This document shows, piece by piece, positions 46,609 to 55,627 of a stretch of 64,000 nt of DNA (the stretch's first letter is position 1; each line of letters begins with the position of its first letter). The DNA comes from Bacteroidales bacterium. Its GTDB lineage: Bacteria > Bacteroidota > Bacteroidia > Bacteroidales > WCHB1-69. A model generated the notes under the pieces. It did not search any database, was not told the DNA's origin, and saw only the letters and a list, made by a program, of their open reading frames with translations. The stretch covers positions 179,040 to 243,039 of the forward strand of contig JAFYAW010000030.1 of the NCBI GenBank assembly GCA_017540505.1. The letters are read 5' to 3'. The translations under genes and the position numbers were made by a program.

Positions 46609-47631
46609 ATGAAAAAGAGACTCCTACCTGTTTTGGCCCTGATTATCGCCATAACATATTCTGTTTCAGCGCAAAACAACCATTCAAAGGCTGTGATCGG
46701 GTTTTATAATGTGGAAAACCTGTTCGACACCATCAACGACCCGAACAAGAACGACGAGCAGTTCCTGCCCAATGGGGACTACCAATGGACATCCCAACGC
46801 TACCTGCACAAGCTGGACCGTCTGTCGCAGGTGATTGCCGAAATGATGCGGTTAGACGGCGGATTAGTGGTGCTCGGCGTCTCCGAGGTGGAGAACGAAC
46901 AGGTGCTGCTGGATCTGGTTTCCACGGAACGCCTGCGTCCCTTCGGACTCAAGGTGTGCCATCATGAATCACCCGACCGCCGTGGGGTGGATGTCGCCTT
47001 CCTGTACAATCCAGCCCGTTTCACCATAATTGACACCGCCGCCTTCCCGTTAGTGGTCCCTGGCCAGCCCGAGTTCATCTCGCGCGACCAGTGGCTGATG
47101 ACCGGCATTCTGGACGGCAGCGACACACTCTTCCTGCTGGTCAACCACTGGCCATCCAAATCGGGCGGCGAACGCAGGAGCCTGCCCGGCCGTCTCGCTG
47201 CCGGCACGCTCTCACACGACATCGCCACCGGCATCCTCACCAAGCATCCTAGAGCTAAAATCATCATCATGGGCGACCTGAACGACAACCCAAACTCCAA
47301 GGCCATCATGGAGTGCCTCGGCACAAAAACAAACATCAAAAACGTGACCTCCAACGATTTGTATAACCCCATGTGGAAGATGTACCGCGACGGTATCGGC
47401 TCCTACGCCTACCGCGATTCCTGGGAGATGCTCGACAACATCATCATCTCCGGCGGACTTGTATTCCCTGCGAAAGGGTACAAGTATCAGTCCGCACACG
47501 TGTTCCGCAAGGATTACCTATTCACCAAATCTGGGTCCTACATGGATTACCCGTTCCGCATGTTTGCCGGCGGCATCTATCAGGGCGGATACAGCGACCA
47601 TTTGCCCGTTTACATTATTTTGAATAAATAA
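46609..47631 (+). CDS. Exported endonuclease/exonuclease/phosphatase-family protein
   Basis: 340 residues with a signal peptide (1-21, ending YSVSAQ). The EEP fold shows FYNVENLFDTINDP, the metal-binding Glu in GVSEVENE, VNHWPSKSGGERRS, GDLNDNPNSK and the terminal GYSDHLPVYI with catalytic His. The family includes DNases and phosphodiesterases; export points to an extracellular or periplasmic nuclease or phosphatase. A glycosyltransferase gene begins 13 nt later. Confidence 0.85.
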   Translation: MKKRLLPVLALIIAITYSVSAQNNHSKAVIGFYNVENLFDTINDPNKNDEQFLPNGDYQWTSQRYLHKLDRLSQVIAEMMRLDGGLVVLGVSEVENEQVLLDLVSTERLRPFGLKVCHHESPDRRGVDVAFLYNPARFTIIDTAAFPLVVPGQPEFISRDQWLMTGILDGSDTLFLLVNHWPSKSGGERRSLPGRLAAGTLSHDIATGILTKHPRAKIIIMGDLNDNPNSKAIMECLGTKTNIKNVTSNDLYNPMWKMYRDGIGSYAYRDSWEMLDNIIISGGLVFPAKGYKYQSAHVFRKDYLFTKSGSYMDYPFRMFAGGIYQGGYSDHLPVYIILNK

Positions 47632-47644
47632 AACTCATCGCACT

Positions 47645-48394
47645 ATGGATAAAAGATTAGTCATCATCCCGACGTATAACGAGAAGGAGAACATCGAGAA
47701 CATCATCCGGACCATCTTCAGTCTGATTGATGTGCACATTTTAATCATCGACGACGGCAGTCCCGACGGCACCGCCAACATCGTGAAGGGCCTCATGCCG
47801 GAATTTGACGGCAAGCTGTTCATCGAGGAACGGAGCGGCAAGTTGGGGTTGGGCACGGCCTATATCCACGGTTTCAAGTGGGGGCTGGCCCACGATTACG
47901 ATTTCCTGTTCGAGTGCGATGCCGACTTCAGCCACGACCCGCACGACCTGCAGCGGCTGTATGATGCCTGCATCGAGCAGAACGCTGACCTGGCCATCGG
48001 ATCCCGCTACTGCAACGGCATCAGCGTGGTAAACTGGCCGCTGGGCCGACTGATGATGTCCTATTTCGGATCCATGTATGTGCGCACCGTGTTAGGCATA
48101 CCCGTGCACGACACCACTGCCGGATTCAAGTGCTACCGTTCCAACGTGTTGAAAGCCATCAATTTCGATGCCATCAAGCACATCGGCTATGGTTTCCAGA
48201 TCGAGATGAAATACACCGCCTACAAGCTCGGGTTCAAGATTGTGGAAGTGCCCATCATCTTCCGCGACCGCACCATGGGAACATCCAAGATGAGCGGCGG
48301 CATTTTCCGCGAGGCCATCTTCGGCGTCATCGGACTCAAGTTCCGCAGCATGACCTCCAAGTGGAAAAAGGAGATCCGCGCTAAGAACGAGTAG
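47645..48394 (+). CDS. Polyprenyl-phosphate mannosyltransferase-like GT2 (DPM1 type)
   Basis: 249 residues. VIIPTYNEKENIENII, IDDGSPDGTA and ECDADFSHDP (the DXD-like site) are the GT2 core of dolichol/polyprenyl-phosphate mannose synthases. FRDRTMGTSKMSGGIFREAI is their C-terminal motif. No membrane anchor domain. It probably charges a polyprenyl phosphate with a hexose for glycan assembly; the sugar is not certain. Confidence 0.88.
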   Translation: MDKRLVIIPTYNEKENIENIIRTIFSLIDVHILIIDDGSPDGTANIVKGLMPEFDGKLFIEERSGKLGLGTAYIHGFKWGLAHDYDFLFECDADFSHDPHDLQRLYDACIEQNADLAIGSRYCNGISVVNWPLGRLMMSYFGSMYVRTVLGIPVHDTTAGFKCYRSNVLKAINFDAIKHIGYGFQIEMKYTAYKLGFKIVEVPIIFRDRTMGTSKMSGGIFREAIFGVIGLKFRSMTSKWKKEIRAKNE

Positions 48395-48490
48395 GGGAGG
48401 GATACGGTTTGCGATTTACGATTGGCGATTATATCGGATATCTTTTGTCTAAAATCATAAACTTTACTGGATTTTTATTTGTTACAGAAA

Positions 48491-49873
48491 ATGGAAAAAA
48501 TCATTTGCATTCTGATGACGACCTTTGTCGGCATTACGGCTGTATTTGCCCAGACGATTACGCTTACCTTCACCGGCCGCGATGCCGACAACCACTTCGT
48601 CCCCTTCAATCGTGTGGAAATAACCAATGTGACACGGAACTGGCAGGAGACACTCTACTATCCGGACTCCATTCTGATTATGAACAAGACGGGCATTGGG
48701 GAGAATGCTATCCCAAAGGGTTTTGCCCTCGCCCAAAACAACCCGAACCCGTTTGAAGTCACCACGAGGGCTACATTGACGACATCGGAAGCTGGCGAGG
48801 TGACGATGGAGATGTTGGACATGAACGGCCGTATGGTGGCATCGCAGAAATTTGGCGAAATCCAAGCGGGTGTCCACCAGTTCGTTCTGACAGTCGCCGC
48901 CCCTGGCACATACATTCTGACCGCCCGCCAGAATGGGAAAACCTCCTCCATCAAGATGGTGAATAAAGGAGAAGGGGCGATGAATAGGGTAGAATACGCG
49001 GGGGTCTCAGGAATATTGCAACGGAAGAGCGATCCCAAAGGCAGTATCAGCAAACCGTTTAACATAGGGGATGAGATGATATATGTCGGTTATGTTAACA
49101 CAAATGGTATGGAACACTCCAGCCAGACCATCCAAAAGAAACAGTGGGTGTCGGAGAACTTTGTGCTGAATTTCAATCTCACCGACGGACAGCCATGCCC
49201 CGGCACGCCGACGGTGACCGACTATGACGGTAATGTATATAACACCGTGCAGATTGGCACCCAGTGTTGGATGAAAGAAAATCTGCGGACGACGCACTAT
49301 GCCAATGGCATGAGCATTGACGATGGTGATACCTTAAGCAGCTCCAACTATCCATACTATTACAATTATTCCACCTCTTCCATTGCCTTATCGCAACGTG
49401 GGTACCTGTACAACTGGTCTGCCGCGACGCGCGGATACAGCAGTTCCTCCAATCCCAGTGGTGTGCAGGGTGTTTGTCCCACAGGCTGGCACGTGCCGAG
49501 CAACGCGGAATGGACGCAATTGTCCGACTATGTGGGCAGCCGAAGCCAGAATGTGTGCGGAGGAAATACCGAATATTTAGGCAAGGCGTTTGCCTCCAAG
49601 ACAGGTTGGAACACTAGCGATAATGCCTGCGCCGTAGGCAACAACCAGAGTACGAACAACGCCACCGGTTTCACCGGCGTTCCAGCAGGCGGCTGCACCG
49701 GTTCGTCGTTCGGCGATGCAGGTACCTACGCATACTTCTGGTCTTCCTCAAAGTACAATAACAGCCAGAATCTCAAGTCGATACGATACTTATACTATGA
49801 CTACGTCTTCCTGTACGAGATCTACAGCTTCGCTTTTCCGGGATATTCTGTCCGCTGTCTCCGCGACAACTGA
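48491..49873 (+). CDS. FISUMP protein with internal T9SS-sorting-like domain
   Basis: 460 residues from ATG 48491 (MEKIICILMTTFVGITAVFAQ). After a short sandwich (22-75), residues about 80-165 look like a type A T9SS sorting domain: ALAQNNPNPFEVTTRATL, VTMEMLDMNGRMVAS, GVHQFVLTVAAPGTYILTA. Such domains normally end a protein; here a FISUMP domain follows (about 240-460, VTDYDGNVYNTVQIGTQCWMKENL to YSVRCLRDN). The region is Ser/Tyr/Asn rich. The FISUMP start is close to the 2962 paralogue even in DNA. Function unknown. Confidence 0.85.
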   Translation: MEKIICILMTTFVGITAVFAQTITLTFTGRDADNHFVPFNRVEITNVTRNWQETLYYPDSILIMNKTGIGENAIPKGFALAQNNPNPFEVTTRATLTTSEAGEVTMEMLDMNGRMVASQKFGEIQAGVHQFVLTVAAPGTYILTARQNGKTSSIKMVNKGEGAMNRVEYAGVSGILQRKSDPKGSISKPFNIGDEMIYVGYVNTNGMEHSSQTIQKKQWVSENFVLNFNLTDGQPCPGTPTVTDYDGNVYNTVQIGTQCWMKENLRTTHYANGMSIDDGDTLSSSNYPYYYNYSTSSIALSQRGYLYNWSAATRGYSSSSNPSGVQGVCPTGWHVPSNAEWTQLSDYVGSRSQNVCGGNTEYLGKAFASKTGWNTSDNACAVGNNQSTNNATGFTGVPAGGCTGSSFGDAGTYAYFWSSSKYNNSQNLKSIRYLYYDYVFLYEIYSFAFPGYSVRCLRDN

Positions 49874-50097
49874 TCAGCGATTAGTAGTCAGTGAATAGTA
49901 ATCCGTTATGGGCGTAGCGTTGGGGCTGCGCCCGTTTTGTTGGTGCTGTGTTGTTTGGGATTCCGCTCAACGCTGGCGCGTTTCGCGGCAGAATCCCCGA
50001 AAAACTCCGAAATTTTTGGCCGCCGCACTATGCTCCAGCAAGAGTGCTATTTTTTCGTTTTTTGCCCTTTTGCATCTTTTTGAGGGTTATTTGCAGA
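49874..50097. other. Noncoding stretch before the Rpn remnant
   Basis: An ORF runs through here, but its residues (GLRPFCWCCVVWDSAQRW) match nothing and do not look like protein. It starts with a low-complexity unit (AGTCAGTGAATAGTAAT) like the one at 7645-7670. Probably unrelated DNA joined to a transposase-like fragment. Confidence 0.5.
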
Positions 50098-50819
50098 ACA
50101 GGGACAACATCATCGTGGAGATGCAGCAGGCCAGCCAGGAGTTCCTGAAGAACCGGATCATCGCCTACGCATCGCGCCTCATCAGCAGTTCGCTCCAACG
50201 CGGGGACCGGGTGTACAACTACCCGACGGTCATCTCGATCATTCTGGTTGATTTCAGCATCCGGGAGCTGGCGGGGCGCGAGGACTTCGTGCAGCATGTG
50301 ATACTGAAGGACGACCGGAACGAAATTTTTTCGGAGAAGATGTCGTTTCTATTGATAGATTTGAGTAAATTTGCCACCCGAAAGAGTTTCGGGAAGTTGT
50401 CGGACGACCGTCAGAAATGGTGTTACGCAATCAAGAACATGTGGCAGATGAAGGAGAGCGACATTCCGGCGAGTTACGACATCTTCCACGAGCTGTATGA
50501 GGAATGCAAACTGTCAAAACTGAATGATATGGAAAAACAGGAGTACGAGAAAAGCATACTGGAATATGAAGACGTGAAGGAGGCCATGGATTACAACCGC
50601 AGGCTGGCTAAGGCCGAGGGCTTTAGCGATGGCTTTGAAAAAGGGATGGAAAAAGGCAGGAGAGAAGGAATAAAAGAGGGTATGGAAAAAGGAAGAGAAG
50701 AAGCCATCCTCCAAACAGCCAGGAAACTTTTGGAATTAGGTATTCCCATCGCAGACGTGGCTAAAGCAACTGGGCTGAGCGAGGAGCAAATCAATGAAAA
50801 GATTTCTTCAGAAGACTGA
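50098..50819 (+). pseudogene. Truncated Rpn-family nuclease / PD-(D/E)XK transposase-like gene
   Basis: About 240 residues remain. Homology starts at RDNIIVEMQQASQEFLKNRIIAYASRLISSS, which holds the ExQ part of the PD-(D/E)XK core, and continues to the family's repetitive Lys/Glu-rich tail (EKGMEKGRREGIKEG) and AKATGLSEEQINEK end. Full-length members are about 300 residues with an N-terminal DLTFKRIFG-like part and the catalytic Asp, both missing. So the gene is 5'-truncated and nuclease-dead. ATG 50121 could still start a shorter protein. Confidence 0.7.
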
Positions 50820-51120
50820 AAACAGTATAAAAACAAATTCCATGGAGAAAGAACAATCCCATCAAAATTGCCTGCAGATATGTATCCGCACAATGCAGGG
50901 GAGAATAAATGTAGTCAATACGTGGAGTGGGAATGAACAAATTTAACATAATATAAATTATGAGACAAAACGGAACATCTGCGGAACGTGCGAATTTCAC
51001 AGCCTTATATCCGTAAATCGTAAACTGAAAATCGCATAAACGCACAATAACCTCCTGAGAATCCGATATTTGAATCCGATCCGATTATCCGCGCGAAAAT
51101 CCAATATCCAGAAATTACGG
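50820..51120. other. AT-rich intergenic region without a recognised feature
   Basis: 301 bp between the convergent Rpn remnant and the GH28-like gene. I see no gene, promoter box or strong hairpin. It carries a short CGATTTACGATT-type unit (minus strand, about 51010-51040) that recurs at 48411-48435. Confidence 0.4.
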
Positions 51121-52596
51121 CTACCGACGCTCGAAAATCAAATGCTCGCTGCTGACCGTATTCCCAGACATCTCCGCGGAAACATTCTCAAAGGATGCGG
51201 ACGACACGTTGTCCAGGACGAACGGCAAACGATAGTCGGATTTCTGCGCGGTGAGCCGGACATTCTTGAAGGTAATGCCATCCACATGGCGCACGAAGAA
51301 GCCCCACGCCGGCAGTTCCTTGAATTGGGAGAACTCCGGATAGGCCTTCGGCATCTCCGGCACCCTGTCCAGCTCATCGGGCCGCACCCTTGCCACCATC
51401 GAGTCGCCGCCACCCGGGTAATTTAACATAATATTTTCCAGCACCACATTCTCGATATGGGACTCGGGCAGCCCCACGACGGAGGACGGCGATATATTGC
51501 GCGGGTTGTCCTCGATGGGCCCCTCGTACTCGTAGCCGGCATCCGCCTTGGTGGCGGGCACTGTACAGGTCACGTTGCGCACGGTGATGTTCTTCATAGT
51601 GCTCATTTTGCCAGCGGGACGGCGGCGGTCGCCCACCACGATGTAGATGGGATTCCCCACGTTGTTGGCCGTCAGACTGTCCACCAGAATATCCTCGCAA
51701 ATTCCACCGTCCACGCTCTGGATGGTGATGGCGCTGCGATACGTGTTATATACGGTGTTGCCAATGATACGAATGTTTTTAAAGCCCCCCAACCCGAAGG
51801 TTCCTAACTTGATGCCGTTAGCGCTGGAGCGTGCCGTGCAATTTCGGATTTCCACATTCTGACAAAGCGCATCCTTGCTGTGCGATTTCAGGCAAATGGC
51901 ATCATCCGACGAGTTGAAATAGCTGTTTTTCAACAGGAAACCATTGCAATCCACAATATCAATGCCGTCATTGTTCCAATAGGCGCAGCTTTCCACAAAG
52001 ATATGGTCCACCACCACATTCGTGCATTGGTCGTAGGTCTGCACCCATTCGGCGGCATCTTTCAATGTAATATCTTGAATCTCAACATGATTACACTCGC
52101 GAAAATAGACAAGTCGCGGACGGGAGGATACCCTGTCGTACTTGAGCGCGTCCTTGAGGATGCCGGCATGGACCTGCTGTGCGAAATTGTTACCCAGCTC
52201 GCGCCCGTGCCCGATGATATTGCCTTTCCCGACGATGGCCACATGGTCGCATTTCTCGCCAATCACCAGCGCATACGTGCCGCAAATCTTATCATAGTCG
52301 TAGGGATTGGCAGAACCCTCCAAGACAGCACCCTCCAAAAGGCGGATGGTCACATTGGAGCGCAGGTGGACGGATCCAGTGAGGTAACGACCCACCCAGA
52401 AGGTGAGTTCTCCCCCACCCTGTTCGGAAATCCAGTCCAATGCCTTTTGGATGGAACGGGTGTTCATCGTCACGCCATCGGATTTTATACCGAAGAGTGA
52501 GGCGTTGTACTGACGTGGCAGCGTTTGATTCTGTGCTGTAGATAAAATATTATATCCTATTATAAATAAGATAGTTGCTATTATTCTTATCTTCAT
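51121..52596 (-). CDS. Exported glycoside hydrolase family 28-like beta-helix protein
   Basis: 491 residues with a signal peptide (1-22, ending LSTAQ). A right-handed beta-helix is evident from many short IxNxTV-type turns. YNASLFGIKSDGVTMNTRSIQKALD starts the polygalacturonase-like fold; WNNDGIDIVDC and NSSDDAICLKS supply the Asp residues of the GH28 active site. The GHG and RIK motifs are not obvious, so the substrate may differ from pectin or the enzyme belongs to a related helix family. It lies 31 bp after tgt and may be read from the same promoter. Confidence 0.75.
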   Translation of the reverse strand: MKIRIIATILFIIGYNILSTAQNQTLPRQYNASLFGIKSDGVTMNTRSIQKALDWISEQGGGELTFWVGRYLTGSVHLRSNVTIRLLEGAVLEGSANPYDYDKICGTYALVIGEKCDHVAIVGKGNIIGHGRELGNNFAQQVHAGILKDALKYDRVSSRPRLVYFRECNHVEIQDITLKDAAEWVQTYDQCTNVVVDHIFVESCAYWNNDGIDIVDCNGFLLKNSYFNSSDDAICLKSHSKDALCQNVEIRNCTARSSANGIKLGTFGLGGFKNIRIIGNTVYNTYRSAITIQSVDGGICEDILVDSLTANNVGNPIYIVVGDRRRPAGKMSTMKNITVRNVTCTVPATKADAGYEYEGPIEDNPRNISPSSVVGLPESHIENVVLENIMLNYPGGGDSMVARVRPDELDRVPEMPKAYPEFSQFKELPAWGFFVRHVDGITFKNVRLTAQKSDYRLPFVLDNVSSASFENVSAEMSGNTVSSEHLIFERR

Positions 52597-52627
52597 ATAA
52601 AATCCTGTTTTTTATAATAAAAATGGA

Positions 52628-53761
52628 TTAGAGACGAGTGGTCAGTCTGGGGATGATTTCATTTTTCCAAGAGGCGAAGGTGCCCTCCACAATCTTCTGA
52701 CGGGCGGTTTTCACCAGATCCAGATAAAAATGGAGATTGTGGATGCTGCCGATCATCGGTCCGAGCATCTCGTCCGCCACATAGAGGTGGCGCAGGTAGG
52801 CCCGTGTGTACTCCCTGTCCGCAAAGAGGTCGCTGTTGGCATCTATCGGGGTGAAGTCGAACTTCCACTTCTCGTTGCGCATATTGAGGATACCGTCCCA
52901 CGTGAAGATCATGCCGTTGCGTCCGTTGCGCGTGGGCATGACGCAGTCGAACATGTCCACGCCAAGGGCGATATTCTCGATGATGTTGGCCGGGGTGCCC
53001 ACGCCCATCAGGTAACGGGGCTTGTCCTTGGGGAGGGCACTGCAGCAGAGTTCGGCGATTTCGTACATCTGCTCTGTGGGTTCGCCCACGGCCACACCAC
53101 CGATGGCATTGCCGTCGCAGTTCATCGAAACCACATGCTCCACCGATTTGAGACGCAGGTCATGGTAGATGCCGCCCTGCACGATGGGAAAAAGCGTCTG
53201 CTCGAACCCGTAGTACGGGGGCACCTCTTCCAAACGTCTGACGCAACGCTTGAGCCACTGGAAGGTCGTTTCCATCGACTTCTTCGCGTACGCGTAGTCG
53301 CACGGGTACGGGATGCACTCGTCGAAGGCCATGATGATGTCGGCACCGATGGCACGCTGGATGTCCATCGCCTTTTCAGGGCTGAAGAGATGGCGGGAAC
53401 CGTCGATATGCGACTGGAACCACACACCCTCTTCGGGGTTGATCTTACGCCGGTGGCTGAGGGAGAAGACCTGGAAGCCGCCACTATCGGTGAGGATAGG
53501 TTTGTCCCACCCGTTGAACTTGTGCAGGCCGCCTGCCTCACGCAGCACCTCGGTGCCGGGCCTCATATAGAGATGATAGGTATTGCCTAATATGATTTGA
53601 GCATGGACATCCTCATCCAATTGTCTGATATGCAACGCCTTCACTGCACCCAACGTACCCACGGGCATGAAGATGGGGGTCTCGATCTGGCCATGTGCTG
53701 TGGTAATCACACCTGCCCTGGCGCTGCTTTTTTCATCCGATTTTTCAATTATAAACTTCAT
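52628..53761 (-). CDS. tgt: tRNA-guanine transglycosylase (queuine/preQ1 insertion)
   Basis: 377 residues from ATG 53761 (MKFIIEKS). The catalytic aspartate lies in ILTDSGGFQVFSLS, PIVQGGIYHDL is the substrate loop and GVDMFDCVMPTRNGRNG holds the nucleophilic region. It swaps G34 of tRNAs with GUN anticodons for preQ1, the product of queFCDE. The C-terminal zinc motif CxCxxC of the E. coli type is replaced by DANSDLFADREYTRAYLRHL, so the usual three cysteines are missing. Own promoter, divergent from the GT2 gene. Confidence 0.95.
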   Translation of the reverse strand: MKFIIEKSDEKSSARAGVITTAHGQIETPIFMPVGTLGAVKALHIRQLDEDVHAQIILGNTYHLYMRPGTEVLREAGGLHKFNGWDKPILTDSGGFQVFSLSHRRKINPEEGVWFQSHIDGSRHLFSPEKAMDIQRAIGADIIMAFDECIPYPCDYAYAKKSMETTFQWLKRCVRRLEEVPPYYGFEQTLFPIVQGGIYHDLRLKSVEHVVSMNCDGNAIGGVAVGEPTEQMYEIAELCCSALPKDKPRYLMGVGTPANIIENIALGVDMFDCVMPTRNGRNGMIFTWDGILNMRNEKWKFDFTPIDANSDLFADREYTRAYLRHLYVADEMLGPMIGSIHNLHFYLDLVKTARQKIVEGTFASWKNEIIPRLTTRL

Positions 53762-53779
53762 CTTGTTAGTAAAATGCGG

Positions 53780-53787
53780 CAAAAATA
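53780..53787 (-). promoter_or_regulatory. -7 promoter element for tgt
   Basis: Minus-strand TATTTTTG, 18 nt before the ATG at 53761. Confidence 0.65.
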
Positions 53788-53811
53788 CATTATTTATTTA
53801 TACTAAAAAAA

Positions 53812-53819
53812 TATTTTTG
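53812..53819 (+). promoter_or_regulatory. -7 promoter element for the GT2-sigma pair
   Basis: TATTTTTG, 31 nt before the ATG at 53851. Confidence 0.65.
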
Positions 53820-53850
53820 CATATCAAACCTAACCAAACCACCTTAACCT

Positions 53851-54981
53851 ATGTTCGAAGATATTCTTCCGATCATTATGCTTGTGCTGTTTGCCGTTGT
53901 GACGCTGGTGCAGCTCATGTATTACTATTTGGGATATGCCCGCTTCGCCTTCTTGAAGAAGAAGAAAGCCGTGGCGATGGATCCGGTTCCGGTGTCCATT
54001 GTCATGGTGGTGAAGGATGCGGCCTCCGTGCTGATGAAGTCGCTGCCCCGCCTGTTGAGCCAGCAATACGGCCAATACGAGCTGGTCATTGTGGATGACA
54101 ATTCGAAGGATGAGACCGAGCTATTAGTCTTGGAATACAAAAACCAGTACCCGAGCATCAAGATGGTGAACCTTGATTCGGCGGTGACAACCATCCGCGG
54201 CCGCAAGTTCGCCATCTCCATGGGCATCCGTTGTGCCACCTACGAGCATATCCTCCTCACCGACCCTGAATGCTGTCCCACCTCCACGCAATGGCTCAAA
54301 CTGATGGCCGGCAACTTCGTGGGACGCAACAAGATAGTCTTGGGTTACAGCACCTACGAGCGGCGGAACAGTCCCTTCAACAGATTGCTGCACTTTGACA
54401 CGCTGGTCAATGCCGTGCAGTATTTCTCCTTGGCGAAGATGCATTCCACCTACCGTGGCGATGCCCGCAACATGGCTTTCGCCCGTTCGCTCTTCACTGC
54501 CCAGACGGGCTTCGCAGCCCACAACCACATCCGTTATGGCGAAGAGGATATCTTCATCAGCCGCGCAGCCACCCGTGACAACACGGAGATCGAATATTCG
54601 CAGGATGCCTTCACCGTGCTCCAGCGCGGAGCCAACCACCGTTACTGGCGTGACCACAAGGAAGGCCTTTTCTACACGCGCCGCTTCAACACGTTGCGCA
54701 ACCGGCTGTTCCTCAACACGTACGGTGTCATCAACCTGCTGTTCTACATCACGTTGGCCTTGGCGATTGTCGTGAATGCGCCGCATCTCACCTATCTGTT
54801 CATCGTCCTCGGTATCGCCGCCGCACGCATCCTCAGCCAGTATATGGTCTTCGGCTTTGCCGCCAAGAAGCTGAACGAGAGACAGGTCATCCCCGGCCTG
54901 CTCCTCTACGACCTGGTGTTCGCCATTCTGAACCCGATATATTACCTGTCAGCCAAAGTTAATCATCAAAGATTTTTATAA
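53851..54981 (+). CDS. Membrane-bound family 2 glycosyltransferase
   Basis: 376 residues. One N-terminal membrane helix (about 5-25), a GT-A domain (VSIVMVVKDAASVL; VIVDDNSKDET; LLTDPECCP in the DXD position; GEEDIFISRAA) and a C-terminal membrane pair (about 290-350). The sugar and acceptor are unknown. The stop overlaps the start of the ECF sigma gene by one base, so translation is coupled. Confidence 0.82.
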   Translation: MFEDILPIIMLVLFAVVTLVQLMYYYLGYARFAFLKKKKAVAMDPVPVSIVMVVKDAASVLMKSLPRLLSQQYGQYELVIVDDNSKDETELLVLEYKNQYPSIKMVNLDSAVTTIRGRKFAISMGIRCATYEHILLTDPECCPTSTQWLKLMAGNFVGRNKIVLGYSTYERRNSPFNRLLHFDTLVNAVQYFSLAKMHSTYRGDARNMAFARSLFTAQTGFAAHNHIRYGEEDIFISRAATRDNTEIEYSQDAFTVLQRGANHRYWRDHKEGLFYTRRFNTLRNRLFLNTYGVINLLFYITLALAIVVNAPHLTYLFIVLGIAAARILSQYMVFGFAAKKLNERQVIPGLLLYDLVFAILNPIYYLSAKVNHQRFL

Positions 54982-55589
54982 TGGAGAATCCCTGCACCAC
55001 CGACAAAGCGAAGCGCGACTACGTTCTTCTGCGTAAAGCCCTGGACCACAACGACCAGCAGGCCTACGCCGAGCTGATGCGGCTGTATCGTGACAGCATC
55101 TATTTCATGCTCATCAAAATCGTGAAAAACAGCGATGATGCGGAAGATCTCACCTTGGAGACCTTCGGCAAGGCCTTCCGCTATTTGGACAAATACACGC
55201 CGCAGTACGCCTTTTCCACATGGCTTTACCGTATTGCCGTCAACAACAGCATCGACTACATACGGCATAAGAACAACTCGCCACAGTACATCGACGACGA
55301 CCTGTACACCGGCACCGCCGAGCAGCTCATCGACCGGTCGCAGACGAACCCCTCTCCCACACCGGAGGAGGAGGTCATCATCAAGCAGCGGATGCAGATG
55401 CTGCGTTCCGCCGTGCAACAGCTGCCGGAAAAATACCGCAAGGTCATTGAGTTGCGCTACTACGACGAGCTCTCCTACGAGGAGATTTCCGACATGCTGA
55501 ACATAACCCTCTCCAACGTGAAAATCCAGCTCTTGCGGGCCAAAAACATGCTCTCGCAGTTGATGGTGAACGTGCGGAATGCCATATAA
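54981..55589 (+). CDS. ECF-family RNA polymerase sigma factor
   Basis: 202 residues. Region 2 is AYAELMRLYRDSIYFMLIKIVKNSDDAEDLTLETFGKAF...FSTWLYRIAVNNSIDYIR, and region 4 is LPEKYRKVIELRYYDELSYEEISDMLNITLSNVKIQLLRAK. The acidic linker between them is long. No anti-sigma gene is adjacent; instead the gene is coupled to a GT2 enzyme, and 38 nt later a fatty-acyl-CoA synthetase begins from its own promoter. Target genes unknown. Confidence 0.93.
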   Translation: MENPCTTDKAKRDYVLLRKALDHNDQQAYAELMRLYRDSIYFMLIKIVKNSDDAEDLTLETFGKAFRYLDKYTPQYAFSTWLYRIAVNNSIDYIRHKNNSPQYIDDDLYTGTAEQLIDRSQTNPSPTPEEEVIIKQRMQMLRSAVQQLPEKYRKVIELRYYDELSYEEISDMLNITLSNVKIQLLRAKNMLSQLMVNVRNAI

Positions 55590-55601
55590 CGAAAAAGATT
55601 G

Positions 55602-55609
55602 TATCTTTG
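55602..55609 (+). promoter_or_regulatory. -7 promoter element for acyl-CoA synthetase 1
   Basis: TATCTTTG, 18 nt before the ATG at 55628. Confidence 0.65.
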
Positions 55610-55627
55610 CGCCGTGATTTTTTCGTC

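Noticed and set aside
49908-50097. N-terminal part of the open frame leading into the Rpn remnant
   Set aside because: The residues match no part of the family and look like translated noncoding DNA.
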